From an uncultured Prevotellaceae bacterium (lineage in GTDB: Bacteria; Bacteroidota; Bacteroidia; Bacteroidales; Bacteroidaceae), in contig OMWI01000029.1 of NCBI GenBank assembly GCA_900314715.1, positions 1 to 41,795 on the forward strand: DNA of 41,795 nucleotides, written 5' to 3'. Under the pieces are notes generated by a model. It was not told where the DNA came from. It saw only the letters and a program-made list of their open reading frames with translations, and ran no database searches. Position 1 is the first letter of the stretch, and every line of letters begins with the position of its first letter. The translations under genes were made by a program, and so were the position numbers. Below, piece after piece: positions 27,422 through 37,517 of the stretch.

Positions 27422-28026
27422 TGAAAATAGCCATCGTTAAATACAACGCAGGAAATATCTATTCCGTAGTAAACGCGCTGAACAGATTGGGCGTTAATCC
27501 CATTATCACCGATAATGCGGAAGAACTGATGTCGGCCGATAAGGTGTTGTTTCCTGGTCAAGGGGAAGCAGGTACGACCATGCAATACTTGAAAGAGCAC
27601 CAATTAGACATGCTCATCAAGGAATTGCGCCAACCCGTATTGGGTATCTGCGTGGGTCAACAACTACTATGTAGTCACTCTGAGGAAGGCAATACCGATT
27701 GCATCGGGATATTTCCCGTGGAAGTGAAGCGATTCCAACCGCAAAGACATGAGGACAAAGTGCCTGCAATGGGATGGAACGACCTTTCTATCAAGCCATC
27801 AGAGAGTGAGAAAGGACAATTATTCCATGGTTTGGAAGCTCATCCCTACGTTTATTTCGTACATAGCTATTATGTTCCCGTTTGCGAATGGACTATCGCT
27901 ACTGCCGATTATATCCTCCCCTATTCGGCAGCCTTGCGTAAAGACAATTTCTGGACTACCCAATTCCATCCAGAAAAGAGTGGAAGCGTAGGTGAAACGA
28001 TTCTAAAGAACTTTTTAGCAATATGA
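27421..28026 (+). CDS. hisH: imidazole glycerol phosphate synthase, glutaminase subunit
   Basis: HisH hydrolyses glutamine and feeds ammonia to HisF in histidine synthesis. It has 201 residues from the ATG at 27421; an upstream in-frame TTG (27418) would merely add one residue. The triad is Cys77 (VLGICVGQQLL), His183 and Glu185 (QFHPEKSG). GQGEAGTTMQYL stands where the family has its oxyanion-strand glycine motif. Its stop overlaps the hisA start by four bases (ATGA), so the genes are coupled. Confidence 0.96.
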   Translation: MKIAIVKYNAGNIYSVVNALNRLGVNPIITDNAEELMSADKVLFPGQGEAGTTMQYLKEHQLDMLIKELRQPVLGICVGQQLLCSHSEEGNTDCIGIFPVEVKRFQPQRHEDKVPAMGWNDLSIKPSESEKGQLFHGLEAHPYVYFVHSYYVPVCEWTIATADYILPYSAALRKDNFWTTQFHPEKSGSVGETILKNFLAI

Positions 28027-28757
28027 TAGAACTGATTCCTGCCATTGACTTGATTGACGGTAAGTGCGTAAGACTTACCAAGGGCGACTACAACCAAAAG
28101 AAAATCTACAATGAGAACCCCGTGGAAATCGCCAAGGGATTCGAGGAAATGGGCTTTAAGCGGTTGCATGTGGTAGACCTTGACGGTGCGCGCTCGAAAC
28201 ATATCGTCAACGTTGACGTATTGAAAGCTATTACCACAGAAACAAATCTGGTTGTGGACTTTGGCGGTGGCATCAAGTCGGAGGAAGACATCGAGAAAGC
28301 TTTTGCAAATGGTGCTTCCATGGTGACTATCGGTAGTATTGCCGTTACCCAACCAGAATTGTTCTTGAAATGGCTCGACCAATATGGGGCAGAAAAACTG
28401 ATATTGGGAGCCGACGTAAAAAACGGCATGATTTCCATCAATGGTTGGAAAGAAGACTCTGCCGAACAATTGCTTCCTTTCTTGAAGAGATACATCGACC
28501 ACGGAGTGAAGAACGTGTTGTGCACGGAGATTTCGAAAGACGGAACGTTGCAAGGTCCTGCACTTCAACTCTATCAAGAAATCATGGCAGCATATCCACA
28601 ACTGCACCTCATTGCCAGCGGTGGCGTTTCTTCCAACGAAGACATCATTGCCTTAGACCAAGCGGGAATTCCCGCCGTGGTATTTGGCAAGGCCTTTTAT
28701 GAAGGCAAGATTAACATACCCGAATTATTGACAACAAATAAAACACAAATAGATTGA
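28023..28757 (+). CDS. hisA: ProFAR isomerase
   Basis: HisA converts ProFAR to PRFAR through an Amadori rearrangement. The 244-residue TIM barrel begins [16 protein letters not shown] with catalytic Asp9. The opposite catalytic Asp is in [15 protein letters not shown], and the phosphate sites are VDFGGGIKS and [11 protein letters not shown]. It overlaps hisH (ATGA) and hisF (TTGA) by four bases each. Confidence 0.97.
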   Translation: MIELIPAIDLIDGKCVRLTKGDYNQKKIYNENPVEIAKGFEEMGFKRLHVVDLDGARSKHIVNVDVLKAITTETNLVVDFGGGIKSEEDIEKAFANGASMVTIGSIAVTQPELFLKWLDQYGAEKLILGADVKNGMISINGWKEDSAEQLLPFLKRYIDHGVKNVLCTEISKDGTLQGPALQLYQEIMAAYPQLHLIASGGVSSNEDIIALDQAGIPAVVFGKAFYEGKINIPELLTTNKTQID

Positions 28758-29512
28758 GAGGATTAGCAAAACGCATTATCCCGTGTCTTGACGTAAAAGA
28801 CGGAGAGACGGTGAAAGGAACCAATTTCGTAAACCTGAGAAAAGCAGGTGACCCCGTAGAATTGGGGAAGGCTTATAGCGAAGCTGGAGCCGACGAATTG
28901 GTTTATCTCGACATCACGGCAAGTTTTGAAGGACGTAAGACTTTCACGGAAATGGTGACTCGCGTGGCTCGTGAAATCAACATACCCTTTACCGTGGGTG
29001 GAGGCATCAACGCCTTGGAAGACGTAGAACGCTTGCTTTACGCTGGTGCTGACAAGGTGAGCGTGAATTCCGCAGCCATTCGTCGTCCACAACTCATTAA
29101 TGAAATTACCAACAAGTTTGGTTCGCAAGTTTGCGTATGTGCCATCGATGCCCGATTCGACGAGGACGGTTGGCATTGTTACGTGAAAGGCGGAAGGGAA
29201 CGAGTGGAATTAGGACTTTTCGACTGGGCAAAGGAAGTAGAGCAAAGAGGTGCAGGCGAAATATTGTTTACCAGCATGAACCACGACGGAGTGAAAAACG
29301 GATACGCCAATGAAGCGTTAGCACAATTGGCAGACAATCTCTCTATCCCCATCATCGCCAGTGGTGGTGCGGGGAAGAAAGAACATTTTCGCGATGCGTT
29401 TACCCTTGGAAAAGCTGATGCCGCATTAGCCGCAAGCGTATTCCACTTTGGAGAGATTCCCATTCACGAACTGAAAGAGTACCTTCGCCACGAGGGTATC
29501 AACGTAAGATAA
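28754..29512 (+). CDS. hisF: imidazole glycerol phosphate synthase, cyclase subunit
   Basis: HisF uses ammonia from HisH to turn PRFAR into imidazole glycerol phosphate and AICAR. The 252-residue TIM barrel has catalytic Asp13 ([11 protein letters not shown]) and Asp132 ([11 protein letters not shown]) and the phosphate-binding TVGGGIN and [11 protein letters not shown] loops. The start is taken as TTG at 28754, overlapping the hisA stop (TTGA); no ATG lies near the conserved N-terminus, so this non-ATG start is well supported. hisIE follows after 37 bp. Confidence 0.96.
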   Translation: MRGLAKRIIPCLDVKDGETVKGTNFVNLRKAGDPVELGKAYSEAGADELVYLDITASFEGRKTFTEMVTRVAREINIPFTVGGGINALEDVERLLYAGADKVSVNSAAIRRPQLINEITNKFGSQVCVCAIDARFDEDGWHCYVKGGRERVELGLFDWAKEVEQRGAGEILFTSMNHDGVKNGYANEALAQLADNLSIPIIASGGAGKKEHFRDAFTLGKADAALAASVFHFGEIPIHELKEYLRHEGINVR

Positions 29513-29549
29513 ATAGAGGTACATCCTCAAAAAGACAGATACGATTATT

Positions 29550-30188
29550 ATGGAAATTGACTTTGAAAAATTAGGAGGCCTCGTTCCAGCCATCATACAA
29601 GACGCAACGACGAAAAACGTGTTGATGTTAGGCTTCATGAACGAACAAGCATATCATAAGACTATTGAGACGGGAAAGGTGACATTCTGGAGTCGTACAA
29701 GAAAATGCCTATGGACAAAAGGGGAGACTTCGGGAAACTTCTTGAATCTTGTCAGCATTCAAAACGATTGCGACAACGACACCTTATTGGTGAAGGTAAA
29801 CCCGATAGGACCTACTTGTCACAAGGGAACAGACACCTGTTGGGGAGAGACAAACGAAGCCAATCCCCTACTCTTCCTCACGGAGTTACAAGACTTCATC
29901 GAGAAGCGTCATCAAGAAATGCCAGAAGGTTCATATACCACCAAGTTGTTCAAGGACGGTGTGAACAAGATGGCACAAAAAGTGGGTGAAGAGGCATTGG
30001 AAACCGTGATTGAGGCTACCAACGGAACCAATGAGAAACTCATCTACGAAGCTTCTGACATGATGTACCACCTGATTGTCTTATTGACAAGCAAGGGATT
30101 GAGAATAGAAGACATTGCCCAAGAACTTCATAAACGCCACGATCCCTGTTGGGACCAAGCACGTAGGTTGAAGAAGGCATCAGAATAA
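29550..30188 (+). CDS. hisIE: bifunctional phosphoribosyl-AMP cyclohydrolase / phosphoribosyl-ATP pyrophosphatase
   Basis: This enzyme carries out steps two and three of histidine synthesis. Of its 212 residues, about 1-115 form the HisI domain (GKVTFWSRTRKCLWTKGETS and the zinc ligand region GPTCHKGTDTCW). Residues from about 120 on form the HisE domain (MAQKVGEEALETVIEA, ASDMMYHLIVLL). The order HisI-HisE in one chain is usual in Bacteroidota. It is preceded by hisF and followed after 27 bp by the ABC ATPase gene. Confidence 0.96.
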   Translation: MEIDFEKLGGLVPAIIQDATTKNVLMLGFMNEQAYHKTIETGKVTFWSRTRKCLWTKGETSGNFLNLVSIQNDCDNDTLLVKVNPIGPTCHKGTDTCWGETNEANPLLFLTELQDFIEKRHQEMPEGSYTTKLFKDGVNKMAQKVGEEALETVIEATNGTNEKLIYEASDMMYHLIVLLTSKGLRIEDIAQELHKRHDPCWDQARRLKKASE

Positions 30189-30215
30189 TTCATCTACAAA
30201 AAACAACCATTGATT

Positions 30216-30953
30216 ATGTCTACATTATTGATAGATTATAAGAAAGTCAACGTTTACCAAGGAGACGCCTTAATATTAAAGGACGTTGATTTCAAGGCTG
30301 GTGAAGGCGAATTCATCTATATTATCGGTAAGGTGGGTTCAGGAAAGAGTTCGTTGCTGAAAACCATGTATTGCGAACTCGACCTTGATGCCGACGACAC
30401 GGAAAAGGCGGAAGTGTTGGGACGTGATTTGAGAACACTGAAAAGAAAGGAGATTCCCGCACTACGTAGAGAGATGGGAATCATTTTCCAAGATTTCCAA
30501 TTGCTCCACGACCGTAGTGTATATGGGAATCTTAGATTTGTACTCCGCGCTACGGGATGGAAGAAGAAAGACGACATCAATACTCGCATCAACGAGGTGT
30601 TGACCGCCGTAGGAATGGAAGACAAGAAAGAGAAGATGCCTAACGAGTTGTCGGGTGGCGAACAACAACGTATCGCTATTGCCCGAGCATTGCTGAATAA
30701 GCCCAAGGTAATCGTTGCGGATGAGCCAACGGGTAATCTCGACCCCGAAACGGCAAGCAACATCGTGAAATTGCTGAAAGACATATCACAGAAAGGTACT
30801 GCCGTGGTAATGTCTACACACAATATCCCCATCATCGACCAATATCCTGGTACTGTTTACCGTTGTAGGGAAAACGTGATTACCGACATTACCAAGGAAT
30901 ATAACAAGATGGACAAAAAAGAACTTGAAGAAGAAGAGGAACAACAAAATTAA
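30216..30953 (+). CDS. ftsE: FtsE-like ABC transporter ATPase
   Basis: The 245-residue ATPase has Walker A GKVGSGKSS (38-46), a Q-loop in IIFQDFQLL, the signature LSGGEQQR, Walker B VIVADEPTGNLD and an H-loop STHN. The small LolD/FtsE-type architecture and the sequence MGIIFQDFQLLHDRSVYGN fit FtsE, which with FtsX controls cell-wall hydrolases at the septum. No ftsX gene is adjacent, so the partner must lie elsewhere and the symbol is probable, not certain. ATG at 30216 is preferred to the TTG two codons upstream. The acidic C-terminal tail (MDKKELEEEEEQQN) is typical of Bacteroidota copies. Two bases separate it from lysC. Confidence 0.88.
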   Translation: MSTLLIDYKKVNVYQGDALILKDVDFKAGEGEFIYIIGKVGSGKSSLLKTMYCELDLDADDTEKAEVLGRDLRTLKRKEIPALRREMGIIFQDFQLLHDRSVYGNLRFVLRATGWKKKDDINTRINEVLTAVGMEDKKEKMPNELSGGEQQRIAIARALLNKPKVIVADEPTGNLDPETASNIVKLLKDISQKGTAVVMSTHNIPIIDQYPGTVYRCRENVITDITKEYNKMDKKELEEEEEQQN

Positions 30954-30955
30954 AT

Positions 30956-32290
30956 ATGAAGACAATGAAAGTGATGAAATTTGGAGGCACTTCGGTCGGA
31001 AGTCCCGAACGAATGAAGAATGTAGCCTCATTGGTAACTGAGTCAGGTGAACCTACGTTTGTAGTTCTTTCTGCCATGAGTGGAACAACCAACTCACTTG
31101 TAGAAATCTCCGATTACCTGTACAAGAAGAATCCTGAAGGAGCAAACGAAATCATCAATGCCTTGGAGAAGAAATACTTAGGGCACGTGGAAGAACTCTA
31201 TGCTTCGGATGAATACAAGCAGAAGACACGCGATTTCCTTCGTGAGGAATTTGATTATCTTCGCTCTTTCACCAAAGACATCTTCACCAGTTTTGAGGAA
31301 AAGAGCATCGTTGCTCAAGGTGAGGTAATCAGCACAAACATGATGGCTAACTACCTTCAGGAATGTGGCGTGAATACTTGCTTGATTTCTGCACTCGACT
31401 TCATGAGAACAGACAAGAATTCAGAGCCTGACCCACAATATATCAAGGAGAAGTTAACGGCTATCTTGAACGACAAGGCAGATTTCCAAATCTATATCAC
31501 TCAAGGATTTATCTGTAGAAATGCTTACGGAGAGATAGACAACTTGCAACGTGGTGGTTCTGATTATACCGCTTCATTGGTGGGTGCTGCCATCAACGCG
31601 GAGGAAATACAGATTTGGACCGATATCGACGGTATGCACAACAACGACCCACGTGTGGTTGACAAGACGGAAGCCGTTCGCCAACTGAACTTCGAGGAGG
31701 CCGCTGAGTTGGCTTACTTCGGTGCGAAGATTCTCCATCCTACCTGTATCCAACCTGCCAAGTATGCTGGCATTCCCGTACGCATGAAGAATACGATGGA
31801 CCCAAAGGCTGAAGGTACGATTGTTGACAACGTCATCGTGAGGGGAAAAATCAAGGCCGTTGCCGCAAAAGACAACATCACCGCCATTAAGATCAAGTCG
31901 TCTCGCATGTTGCTTGCCACGGGTTTCTTACGCAAGGTATTCGAGATTTTCGAGAGTTACCAGACTCCTATCGACATGATTGCCACGTCAGAGGTCGGCG
32001 TTTCCATGAGTATCGACAATGATGCTCACTTGAACGAAATCGTTGACGAGTTGAAGAAGTACGGCACCGTTACCGTAGATAGTGACATGACGATTATCTG
32101 CGTGGTGGGCGACCTTGACTGGAGCAATCTCGGTTTCGAGACATTGGCAACAGAGGCAATGAAGAATATTCCAGTGAGAATGATTTCTTACGGCGGAAGT
32201 AATTATAACATCTCATTCCTCATCAAGGGTACGGATAAAAAACGTGCCTTGCAGAACTTGAGTGACATGTTATTCAACAAGAACAAATAA
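30956..32290 (+). CDS. lysC: aspartate kinase (monofunctional)
   Basis: This enzyme phosphorylates aspartate in the first step of the lysine, threonine, methionine and diaminopimelate pathways. Its 444 residues begin with KVMKFGGTSVG, the amino-acid-kinase nucleotide site. GGSDYTASLVGAA and WTDIDGMHNNDPR form the substrate and ATP regions. The last 130 residues form two ACT domains (IDMIATSEVGVSMSID, VRMISYGGSNYNISFLI), the usual site of feedback control. No homoserine dehydrogenase is fused. lysA follows after 21 bp, which points towards diaminopimelate and lysine. Confidence 0.95.
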   Translation: MKTMKVMKFGGTSVGSPERMKNVASLVTESGEPTFVVLSAMSGTTNSLVEISDYLYKKNPEGANEIINALEKKYLGHVEELYASDEYKQKTRDFLREEFDYLRSFTKDIFTSFEEKSIVAQGEVISTNMMANYLQECGVNTCLISALDFMRTDKNSEPDPQYIKEKLTAILNDKADFQIYITQGFICRNAYGEIDNLQRGGSDYTASLVGAAINAEEIQIWTDIDGMHNNDPRVVDKTEAVRQLNFEEAAELAYFGAKILHPTCIQPAKYAGIPVRMKNTMDPKAEGTIVDNVIVRGKIKAVAAKDNITAIKIKSSRMLLATGFLRKVFEIFESYQTPIDMIATSEVGVSMSIDNDAHLNEIVDELKKYGTVTVDSDMTIICVVGDLDWSNLGFETLATEAMKNIPVRMISYGGSNYNISFLIKGTDKKRALQNLSDMLFNKNK

Positions 32291-32311
32291 TCCAAACACA
32301 ACACGACGCAA

Positions 32312-33472
32312 ATGATCAAGGGTAAATTTCCTATAGACAAGTTTCAGAAGATACCGACACCCTTCTACTATTACGACACGGATTTGCTTCGCGAGACCTT
32401 GAGGGCTATCAATAAGGAAACGGAGAAGCACGAGGGATATATTGTTCATTATGCGGTAAAGGCGAATGCCAATCCCAAGGTGCTCAACGTGATTTGCCAA
32501 GCGGGATTGGGAGCGGATTGCGTGAGTGGTGGTGAGATAGAAGCGGCCATCAAAGCTGGCTTCCCTGCCAACAAGATAGTGTATGCTGGTGTTGGGAAGA
32601 GTGATTGGGAAATCAACTTAGGTCTCGACAAAGATATCTTCTGCTTCAACGTGGAGAGTATTCCCGAGTTGGAAATCATCAACGAACTGGCTGAGAAGAA
32701 GGGAAAGATTGCGCAAGTGTGTTTCCGCATCAATCCCAATGTCGGCGCTCATACTCATGCCAACATCACGACTGGTTTGGCGGAGAATAAGTTTGGCATT
32801 GCCATGGGCGATATGGAAAGGGTGATTGAAGAAGCCAGCACGATGAAAAACGTGAAATTCATCGGTTTGCATTTCCATATCGGTTCTCAGATATTAGATA
32901 TGGGCGATTTCGAGGCTTTATGCAATCGCATTAACGATTTGCAAAAACAACTTGAAAGTCATCGTATCGTTGTCGAGAACATCAACGTTGGCGGTGGTTT
33001 AGGTGTCAGTTACGGACATCCCAACCATCTGCAGATTCCCGATTTCAAGGATTACTTTGACACATACGCACGAAAATTGAAACTTCGTCCTGGTCAAAAG
33101 TTACATTTCGAATTAGGCCGTGCCGTTGTTGCACAATGTGGTTCGCTCATTACGCGCGTGCTATATGTGAAGGAAGGTGTTTGCAAGCAGTTTGCCATTG
33201 TGGATGCTGGTATGACCGACCTCATCCGCCCTGCGCTCTACAACGCTTACCATCGCATAGAGAATATCTGTAGCGACGAACCAGAAGAGGCTTACGACGT
33301 GGTTGGACCTATCTGCGAGTCAAGTGACGTGTTTGGAAAGGCAATCGACATCAATAAATGTCATCGTGGCGACCTGCTTGCGTTGCGTAGTGCTGGTGCC
33401 TATGGTGAAATCATGGCAAGCCAATACAATTGTAGGAAGCTGCCAATAGGATATATAAAAGAAGAAATATAA
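32312..33472 (+). CDS. lysA: diaminopimelate decarboxylase
   Basis: LysA is a PLP enzyme that converts meso-diaminopimelate to lysine. The 386 residues match the family. PLP-binding Lys50 is in HYAVKANANP, the phosphate site includes NVGGGLGVSYGHP, HFHIGSQ holds a conserved His, and GPICESSDVFG carries the Cys donated to the partner active site. One base separates its stop from the GT2 gene. Confidence 0.96.
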   Translation: MIKGKFPIDKFQKIPTPFYYYDTDLLRETLRAINKETEKHEGYIVHYAVKANANPKVLNVICQAGLGADCVSGGEIEAAIKAGFPANKIVYAGVGKSDWEINLGLDKDIFCFNVESIPELEIINELAEKKGKIAQVCFRINPNVGAHTHANITTGLAENKFGIAMGDMERVIEEASTMKNVKFIGLHFHIGSQILDMGDFEALCNRINDLQKQLESHRIVVENINVGGGLGVSYGHPNHLQIPDFKDYFDTYARKLKLRPGQKLHFELGRAVVAQCGSLITRVLYVKEGVCKQFAIVDAGMTDLIRPALYNAYHRIENICSDEPEEAYDVVGPICESSDVFGKAIDINKCHRGDLLALRSAGAYGEIMASQYNCRKLPIGYIKEEI

Positions 33473-33473
33473 G

Positions 33474-34679
33474 ATGCTTATCGACCTCACATCGATTGTA
33501 GCAAGCGGCATTCTCATTGTCCTTGCGGTAATTAGTTGGTTCGCTAACCCGTTCTTCCGGGCGCGGAATCTCTTTTCGCCTCATCAGTCTCTCGACGATG
33601 AAACTCTTGACGCGGAGAATCCACAAGCGGAAGTGCAACCTTCCAAGGAACCGCCATTCAAGAAATGGCCGAGGATTTCCATACTGATTACCGCGCACGA
33701 CAATGCGTTGGAACTCGACAACCATCTTCCCACGTTGCTCTCACAAGACTATCCTGGCATCTTCGAGGTCATCGTTGTTGCCGAGAAGGGCGACGGTTCT
33801 ACCGAAGACGTATTGAAGAGATACTTGAACAACCGTAAGTTGTACTACACCTTCATCCCCGACTCGTCTCGTTATATGAGTAGGAAGAAGTTGATGATTA
33901 CGCTCGGCGTGAAGGCTGCTCGTTATGAATGGATTCTACTCACCGAGGCAAGTAGTACGCCGTTGTCTGACACGTGGCTGAAGACGTTTGCCAAGAACAT
34001 GACGGATGATACCAACTTGGTACTTGGCTATAGCAATTACGCCAAGGAAGTTCCCGCCTACTATCGCTTCGAGCAACTCCGAAATGCTTGTTATTGTCTC
34101 AATAAGGCTAAGGGCGGCATTGCCTATCGCACCAATTCCAACAACGTGGCTTTCAAAAAAGAGGAGTTCATCAACAAAGGTGGCTATAGGGGCAACTTGC
34201 AATTCCTTCGTGGCGAATACGATTTCTTGGTGAACAAGTATGCCAAGCGTGAACAGACGGCGGTGGAGACAGATATCAATTCGTGGGTGGTCGACGCGAA
34301 GCCGTCAAAGAAAGCATGGCGACAGCTACATGCCAATTATCTTTGCGTGCGTCAGCAACTCAGGCGAAACAAGCGTTTTCGCTTGATTTATAACTTCGAC
34401 CATTGCCTGTTTCATCTCAACTACCTTGCGATACTCTTGGCATTGGTGTTCTCCATCCTCACTTCTCGATGGATTCTTACGGGCGTGGCAACTATCATGC
34501 TTATACTCACCATCGTCATCCGTTCGAGAATGGCGAAGAAGGTATTGAAACGCTCAAAGACGGAGATTCCTATATGGAAGGTCGTTCCGTACGAAATCTC
34601 CATTCTCTGGAAGACCATCAAGTATTTCTTTTGGTATCTACGCACCGACAAAACAGAGTTTTCGAGTCATAAGATATGA
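33474..34679 (+). CDS. membrane-bound family 2 glycosyltransferase
   Basis: The 401-residue protein has an N-terminal membrane segment (about 5-24), a GT-A domain (about 62-290: RISILITAHDNALELDNHLP, YPGIFEVIVVAEKGDGSTED) and two C-terminal membrane segments near 315-350. The metal-binding DxD position appears as LLTEASSTPLS, so the usual acidic pair is reduced to Glu-Ala-Ser. The acceptor-side end has AWRQLHANYLCVRQQLRR, resembling the QxxRW region. Donor and product are unknown. It overlaps the next gene by four bases (ATGA). Confidence 0.85.
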   Translation: MLIDLTSIVASGILIVLAVISWFANPFFRARNLFSPHQSLDDETLDAENPQAEVQPSKEPPFKKWPRISILITAHDNALELDNHLPTLLSQDYPGIFEVIVVAEKGDGSTEDVLKRYLNNRKLYYTFIPDSSRYMSRKKLMITLGVKAARYEWILLTEASSTPLSDTWLKTFAKNMTDDTNLVLGYSNYAKEVPAYYRFEQLRNACYCLNKAKGGIAYRTNSNNVAFKKEEFINKGGYRGNLQFLRGEYDFLVNKYAKREQTAVETDINSWVVDAKPSKKAWRQLHANYLCVRQQLRRNKRFRLIYNFDHCLFHLNYLAILLALVFSILTSRWILTGVATIMLILTIVIRSRMAKKVLKRSKTEIPIWKVVPYEISILWKTIKYFFWYLRTDKTEFSSHKI

Positions 34680-35503
34680 GAATCCAACTATATGCATCCG
34701 ACAAGACACGTAATGACGAAATCAGCGGTCAGTTGATTTCTGCCTTGGAACGTTTGTACCAAGGGCATTCCGATGTGCTTCTCACCGACGAGAATCCCGA
34801 CATCGTACATGTCTTCGGTGCTTGGGAACATGAGACGGCTAAATTCGCTTCGTTTCTCTATCGCAAGACTATCCCTTACGTCTATTCCCCGTTGGGTGGA
34901 TTGTTGCCGTGGAAAGTCAAGCGCTCTTCCATGGAAGACCATCAACTCGTCTTGTTTACTGCTCAGAAGAGAATGACCGCGCAAGCGTCGATGGTACACG
35001 TTTGCGGTAAGTTGGAAAAGCAATCGTTGGAGGAAAGCAAGTGGAACAAGGCCATCATCTTCATTAAGAACCCCGTGATTACCAACGTCATCACCGAGGA
35101 GCAAATGGCAGAGGAGATGTTGAAGACATACGGTGAAATCATCGCCAGCTATCACTTCAAGGTACACGAGGAGATACAAAACAAAGTGAACAACTTGGAA
35201 GAGGAGGACGAGAACATCCGATTGATTTACGGAAAGATTCTCGCCATCCAACACCAATATAACCGTGGCAACGTGATGCAGGAATCGTTAGACGAACTAT
35301 CGCATATCATGACGGCTGCCGAATACGACGAGGATGCAATGGAAGCTTTACTCCAAAAGCATCGCTTAGACTTGTTTGCCGCACGGTTGGAGCAAGTATT
35401 GTTAGACAACTCCACCCTCACGGAAGGATTCACCACCCTACCACCGCGACAAGACAAGGTGACAGATTTAATCAAGAATTCTATTACCCATTACCAACAA
35501 TAA
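34676..35503 (+). CDS. GT4-like N-terminal domain protein of unknown function
   Basis: The first 120 of 275 residues look like the N-terminal Rossmann half of GT4 glycosyltransferases: NPDIVHVFGAWEHETAKFASFL and IPYVYSPLGGLLPWK follow the family's HxHG and SPHG pattern. The C-terminal donor-binding half, with its EX7E motif, is missing. A mostly helical acidic region (about 145-275) takes its place. It overlaps the GT2 gene by four bases, so the two products may act together, the short one perhaps as a non-catalytic partner; this is inference. fbp follows after 11 bp. Confidence 0.75.
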   Translation: MRIQLYASDKTRNDEISGQLISALERLYQGHSDVLLTDENPDIVHVFGAWEHETAKFASFLYRKTIPYVYSPLGGLLPWKVKRSSMEDHQLVLFTAQKRMTAQASMVHVCGKLEKQSLEESKWNKAIIFIKNPVITNVITEEQMAEEMLKTYGEIIASYHFKVHEEIQNKVNNLEEEDENIRLIYGKILAIQHQYNRGNVMQESLDELSHIMTAAEYDEDAMEALLQKHRLDLFAARLEQVLLDNSTLTEGFTTLPPRQDKVTDLIKNSITHYQQ

Positions 35504-35514
35504 ATCGAATAACT

Positions 35515-37503
35515 ATGGCAAGATATGATATCAAAAGCGACATGCGCTATCTACAATTGCTCTCTCGCTCTTTCCCAACGATAGCAGAGGCAAGTGCCGA
35601 AGTCATCAACCTCCAGTCGATTATGTACCTTCCCAAAGGTACGGAGCATTTTCTCGCCGACTTGCACGGAGAATACGAAGCCTTCCAGCACGTATTGAAA
35701 AACGCGTCGGGAAACATCAAGCGCAAAGTAAACGAAATCTTTGGAAACACGTTGCGCGAGATAGAGAAAAGGGAACTATGTACGTTAATCTACTATCCCG
35801 AACAGAAATTGGAGATTGTCAAATCCAAGGAGGAAGACATCAACGACTGGTATCATATCACCATCCACCAATTGGTGAGTGTCTGCCGCGACGTATCAAG
35901 CAAGTACACGCGCTCTAAGGTTAGGAAATCGCTCCCCGAGGATTTCAGTTACATCATCCAAGAACTCTTACATGAACGAACTGACGATGCCAACAAGGCT
36001 GCCTATGTCAACGTGATTATCGAGACGATTATTTCCACGGGACGTGCGGACGATTTCATCATCGCCATCTGCAACGTCATACAGCGGTTGTCCATCGACC
36101 AATTGCATATCTTAGGCGACATCTACGACCGTGGTCCTGGCGCACACTTGATATTGGACATGATGAAGCGTTACGACCGATGGGACATCACGTGGGGCAA
36201 CCACGACATTCTCTGGATGGGTGCCTGTGCGGGCAACAAGGCTTGCATCTGTAACGTCATTCGTCTCTCCCTGCGCTATACCAATCTTGGAACGTTGGAA
36301 GATGGCTATGGCATCAATCTCGTTCCGTTGGCTACGTTCGCCATGGAGACGTATGGCGACGACCCTTGCTTAGAATTCCAACCCAGCTTGAGTGGTGGCG
36401 CTTCTAATATCGACGAGAAGACCATTCGCCTCACCGCCCTTATGCACAAGGCGATTTCCATTATCCAGTTCAAGGAAGAGGCAAAAATCTACGAACGCCA
36501 TCCTGAATGGGGAATGAACGACCGAGAGATACTGAAATTCATCGATTACGAGAAGGGAAGCATACACCTCAACGACAACGACTATCCCTTGCTGAGTAGT
36601 CACTTCCCTACCGTCAATCCCGACAATCCCAACGCGCTCACGCCAGAGGAGGAGGCTTTGATGGATAAACTTTCTCATTCGTTCTTGGTGAGCGAGAAGT
36701 TGCACAAGCACGTGAAGATGCTACTCCAACACGGTTGCATGTATTCGATATTCAACAACAATCTACTCTTCCATGCTTCCGTACCCATCAACGAAGACGG
36801 AAGCCTCAAGGAAGTGGAAATCTACCCTGGTAGGAAGTATGCTGGTAAAGACCTCATGCACTTTATCGGAATGATGATTCGCTCTGCCTTCCAAAACGAC
36901 ACTGAGGAGAAGGAGCGCAAATACGCCATCGACTACTTCTTATACCTTTGGTGCGGAAAGGACAGTCCTCTCTTCGACAAGTCGAAGATGGCAACCTTCG
37001 AACGTTATTTCCTCAAGGAGAAAGAAACACACACCGAGGAGAAAGGCAACTACTTCAAGTATCGTGACGATGCCCATATCGTAGATCGCATCTTGGATTC
37101 CTTCGGCATTACGGGCGAGAATCGCCATATTATCAACGGTCATGTTCCCGTTCATGTCATGAGCGGCGAGAATCCCATCAAGGCCGACGGAAAACTGATG
37201 GTGATCGACGGAGGATTCTCACAAGCCTATCATAAGGAGACGGGTATTGCTGGCTACACCCTTGTTTACCATAGCAGGGGATTTGAACTGGTGCAACACG
37301 AACCATTTACCAGTACCGCCGATGCCATCCAAAGGGGTACAGATATCAAGAGCACCATCCAAATCGTGGAAATGTCTAACCGCAGGATGCTTGTTGCCGA
37401 CACCGACAAGGGCGATGAGTTGCAAAAGCAAATTGAGGACCTCAAGGAACTCCTCTACGCCTATCGCCACGGATTCATCAAGGAACAAGAAAGAAAGAAA
37501 TAG
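35515..37503 (+). CDS. fbp: fructose-1,6-bisphosphatase class III
   Basis: This large phosphatase of gluconeogenesis removes phosphate 1 from fructose 1,6-bisphosphate. The 662 residues match the class III family of Firmicutes and Bacteroidota. The metallophosphatase-like motifs are visible: FLADLHGEYEAF, LGDIYDRGPG, WGNHDILWMGA and INGHVPV. It is the last gene of the run begun by purU and is followed by a strong terminator. Confidence 0.95.
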   Translation: MARYDIKSDMRYLQLLSRSFPTIAEASAEVINLQSIMYLPKGTEHFLADLHGEYEAFQHVLKNASGNIKRKVNEIFGNTLREIEKRELCTLIYYPEQKLEIVKSKEEDINDWYHITIHQLVSVCRDVSSKYTRSKVRKSLPEDFSYIIQELLHERTDDANKAAYVNVIIETIISTGRADDFIIAICNVIQRLSIDQLHILGDIYDRGPGAHLILDMMKRYDRWDITWGNHDILWMGACAGNKACICNVIRLSLRYTNLGTLEDGYGINLVPLATFAMETYGDDPCLEFQPSLSGGASNIDEKTIRLTALMHKAISIIQFKEEAKIYERHPEWGMNDREILKFIDYEKGSIHLNDNDYPLLSSHFPTVNPDNPNALTPEEEALMDKLSHSFLVSEKLHKHVKMLLQHGCMYSIFNNNLLFHASVPINEDGSLKEVEIYPGRKYAGKDLMHFIGMMIRSAFQNDTEEKERKYAIDYFLYLWCGKDSPLFDKSKMATFERYFLKEKETHTEEKGNYFKYRDDAHIVDRILDSFGITGENRHIINGHVPVHVMSGENPIKADGKLMVIDGGFSQAYHKETGIAGYTLVYHSRGFELVQHEPFTSTADAIQRGTDIKSTIQIVEMSNRRMLVADTDKGDELQKQIEDLKELLYAYRHGFIKEQERKK

Positions 37504-37517
37504 AATATATCTACATA

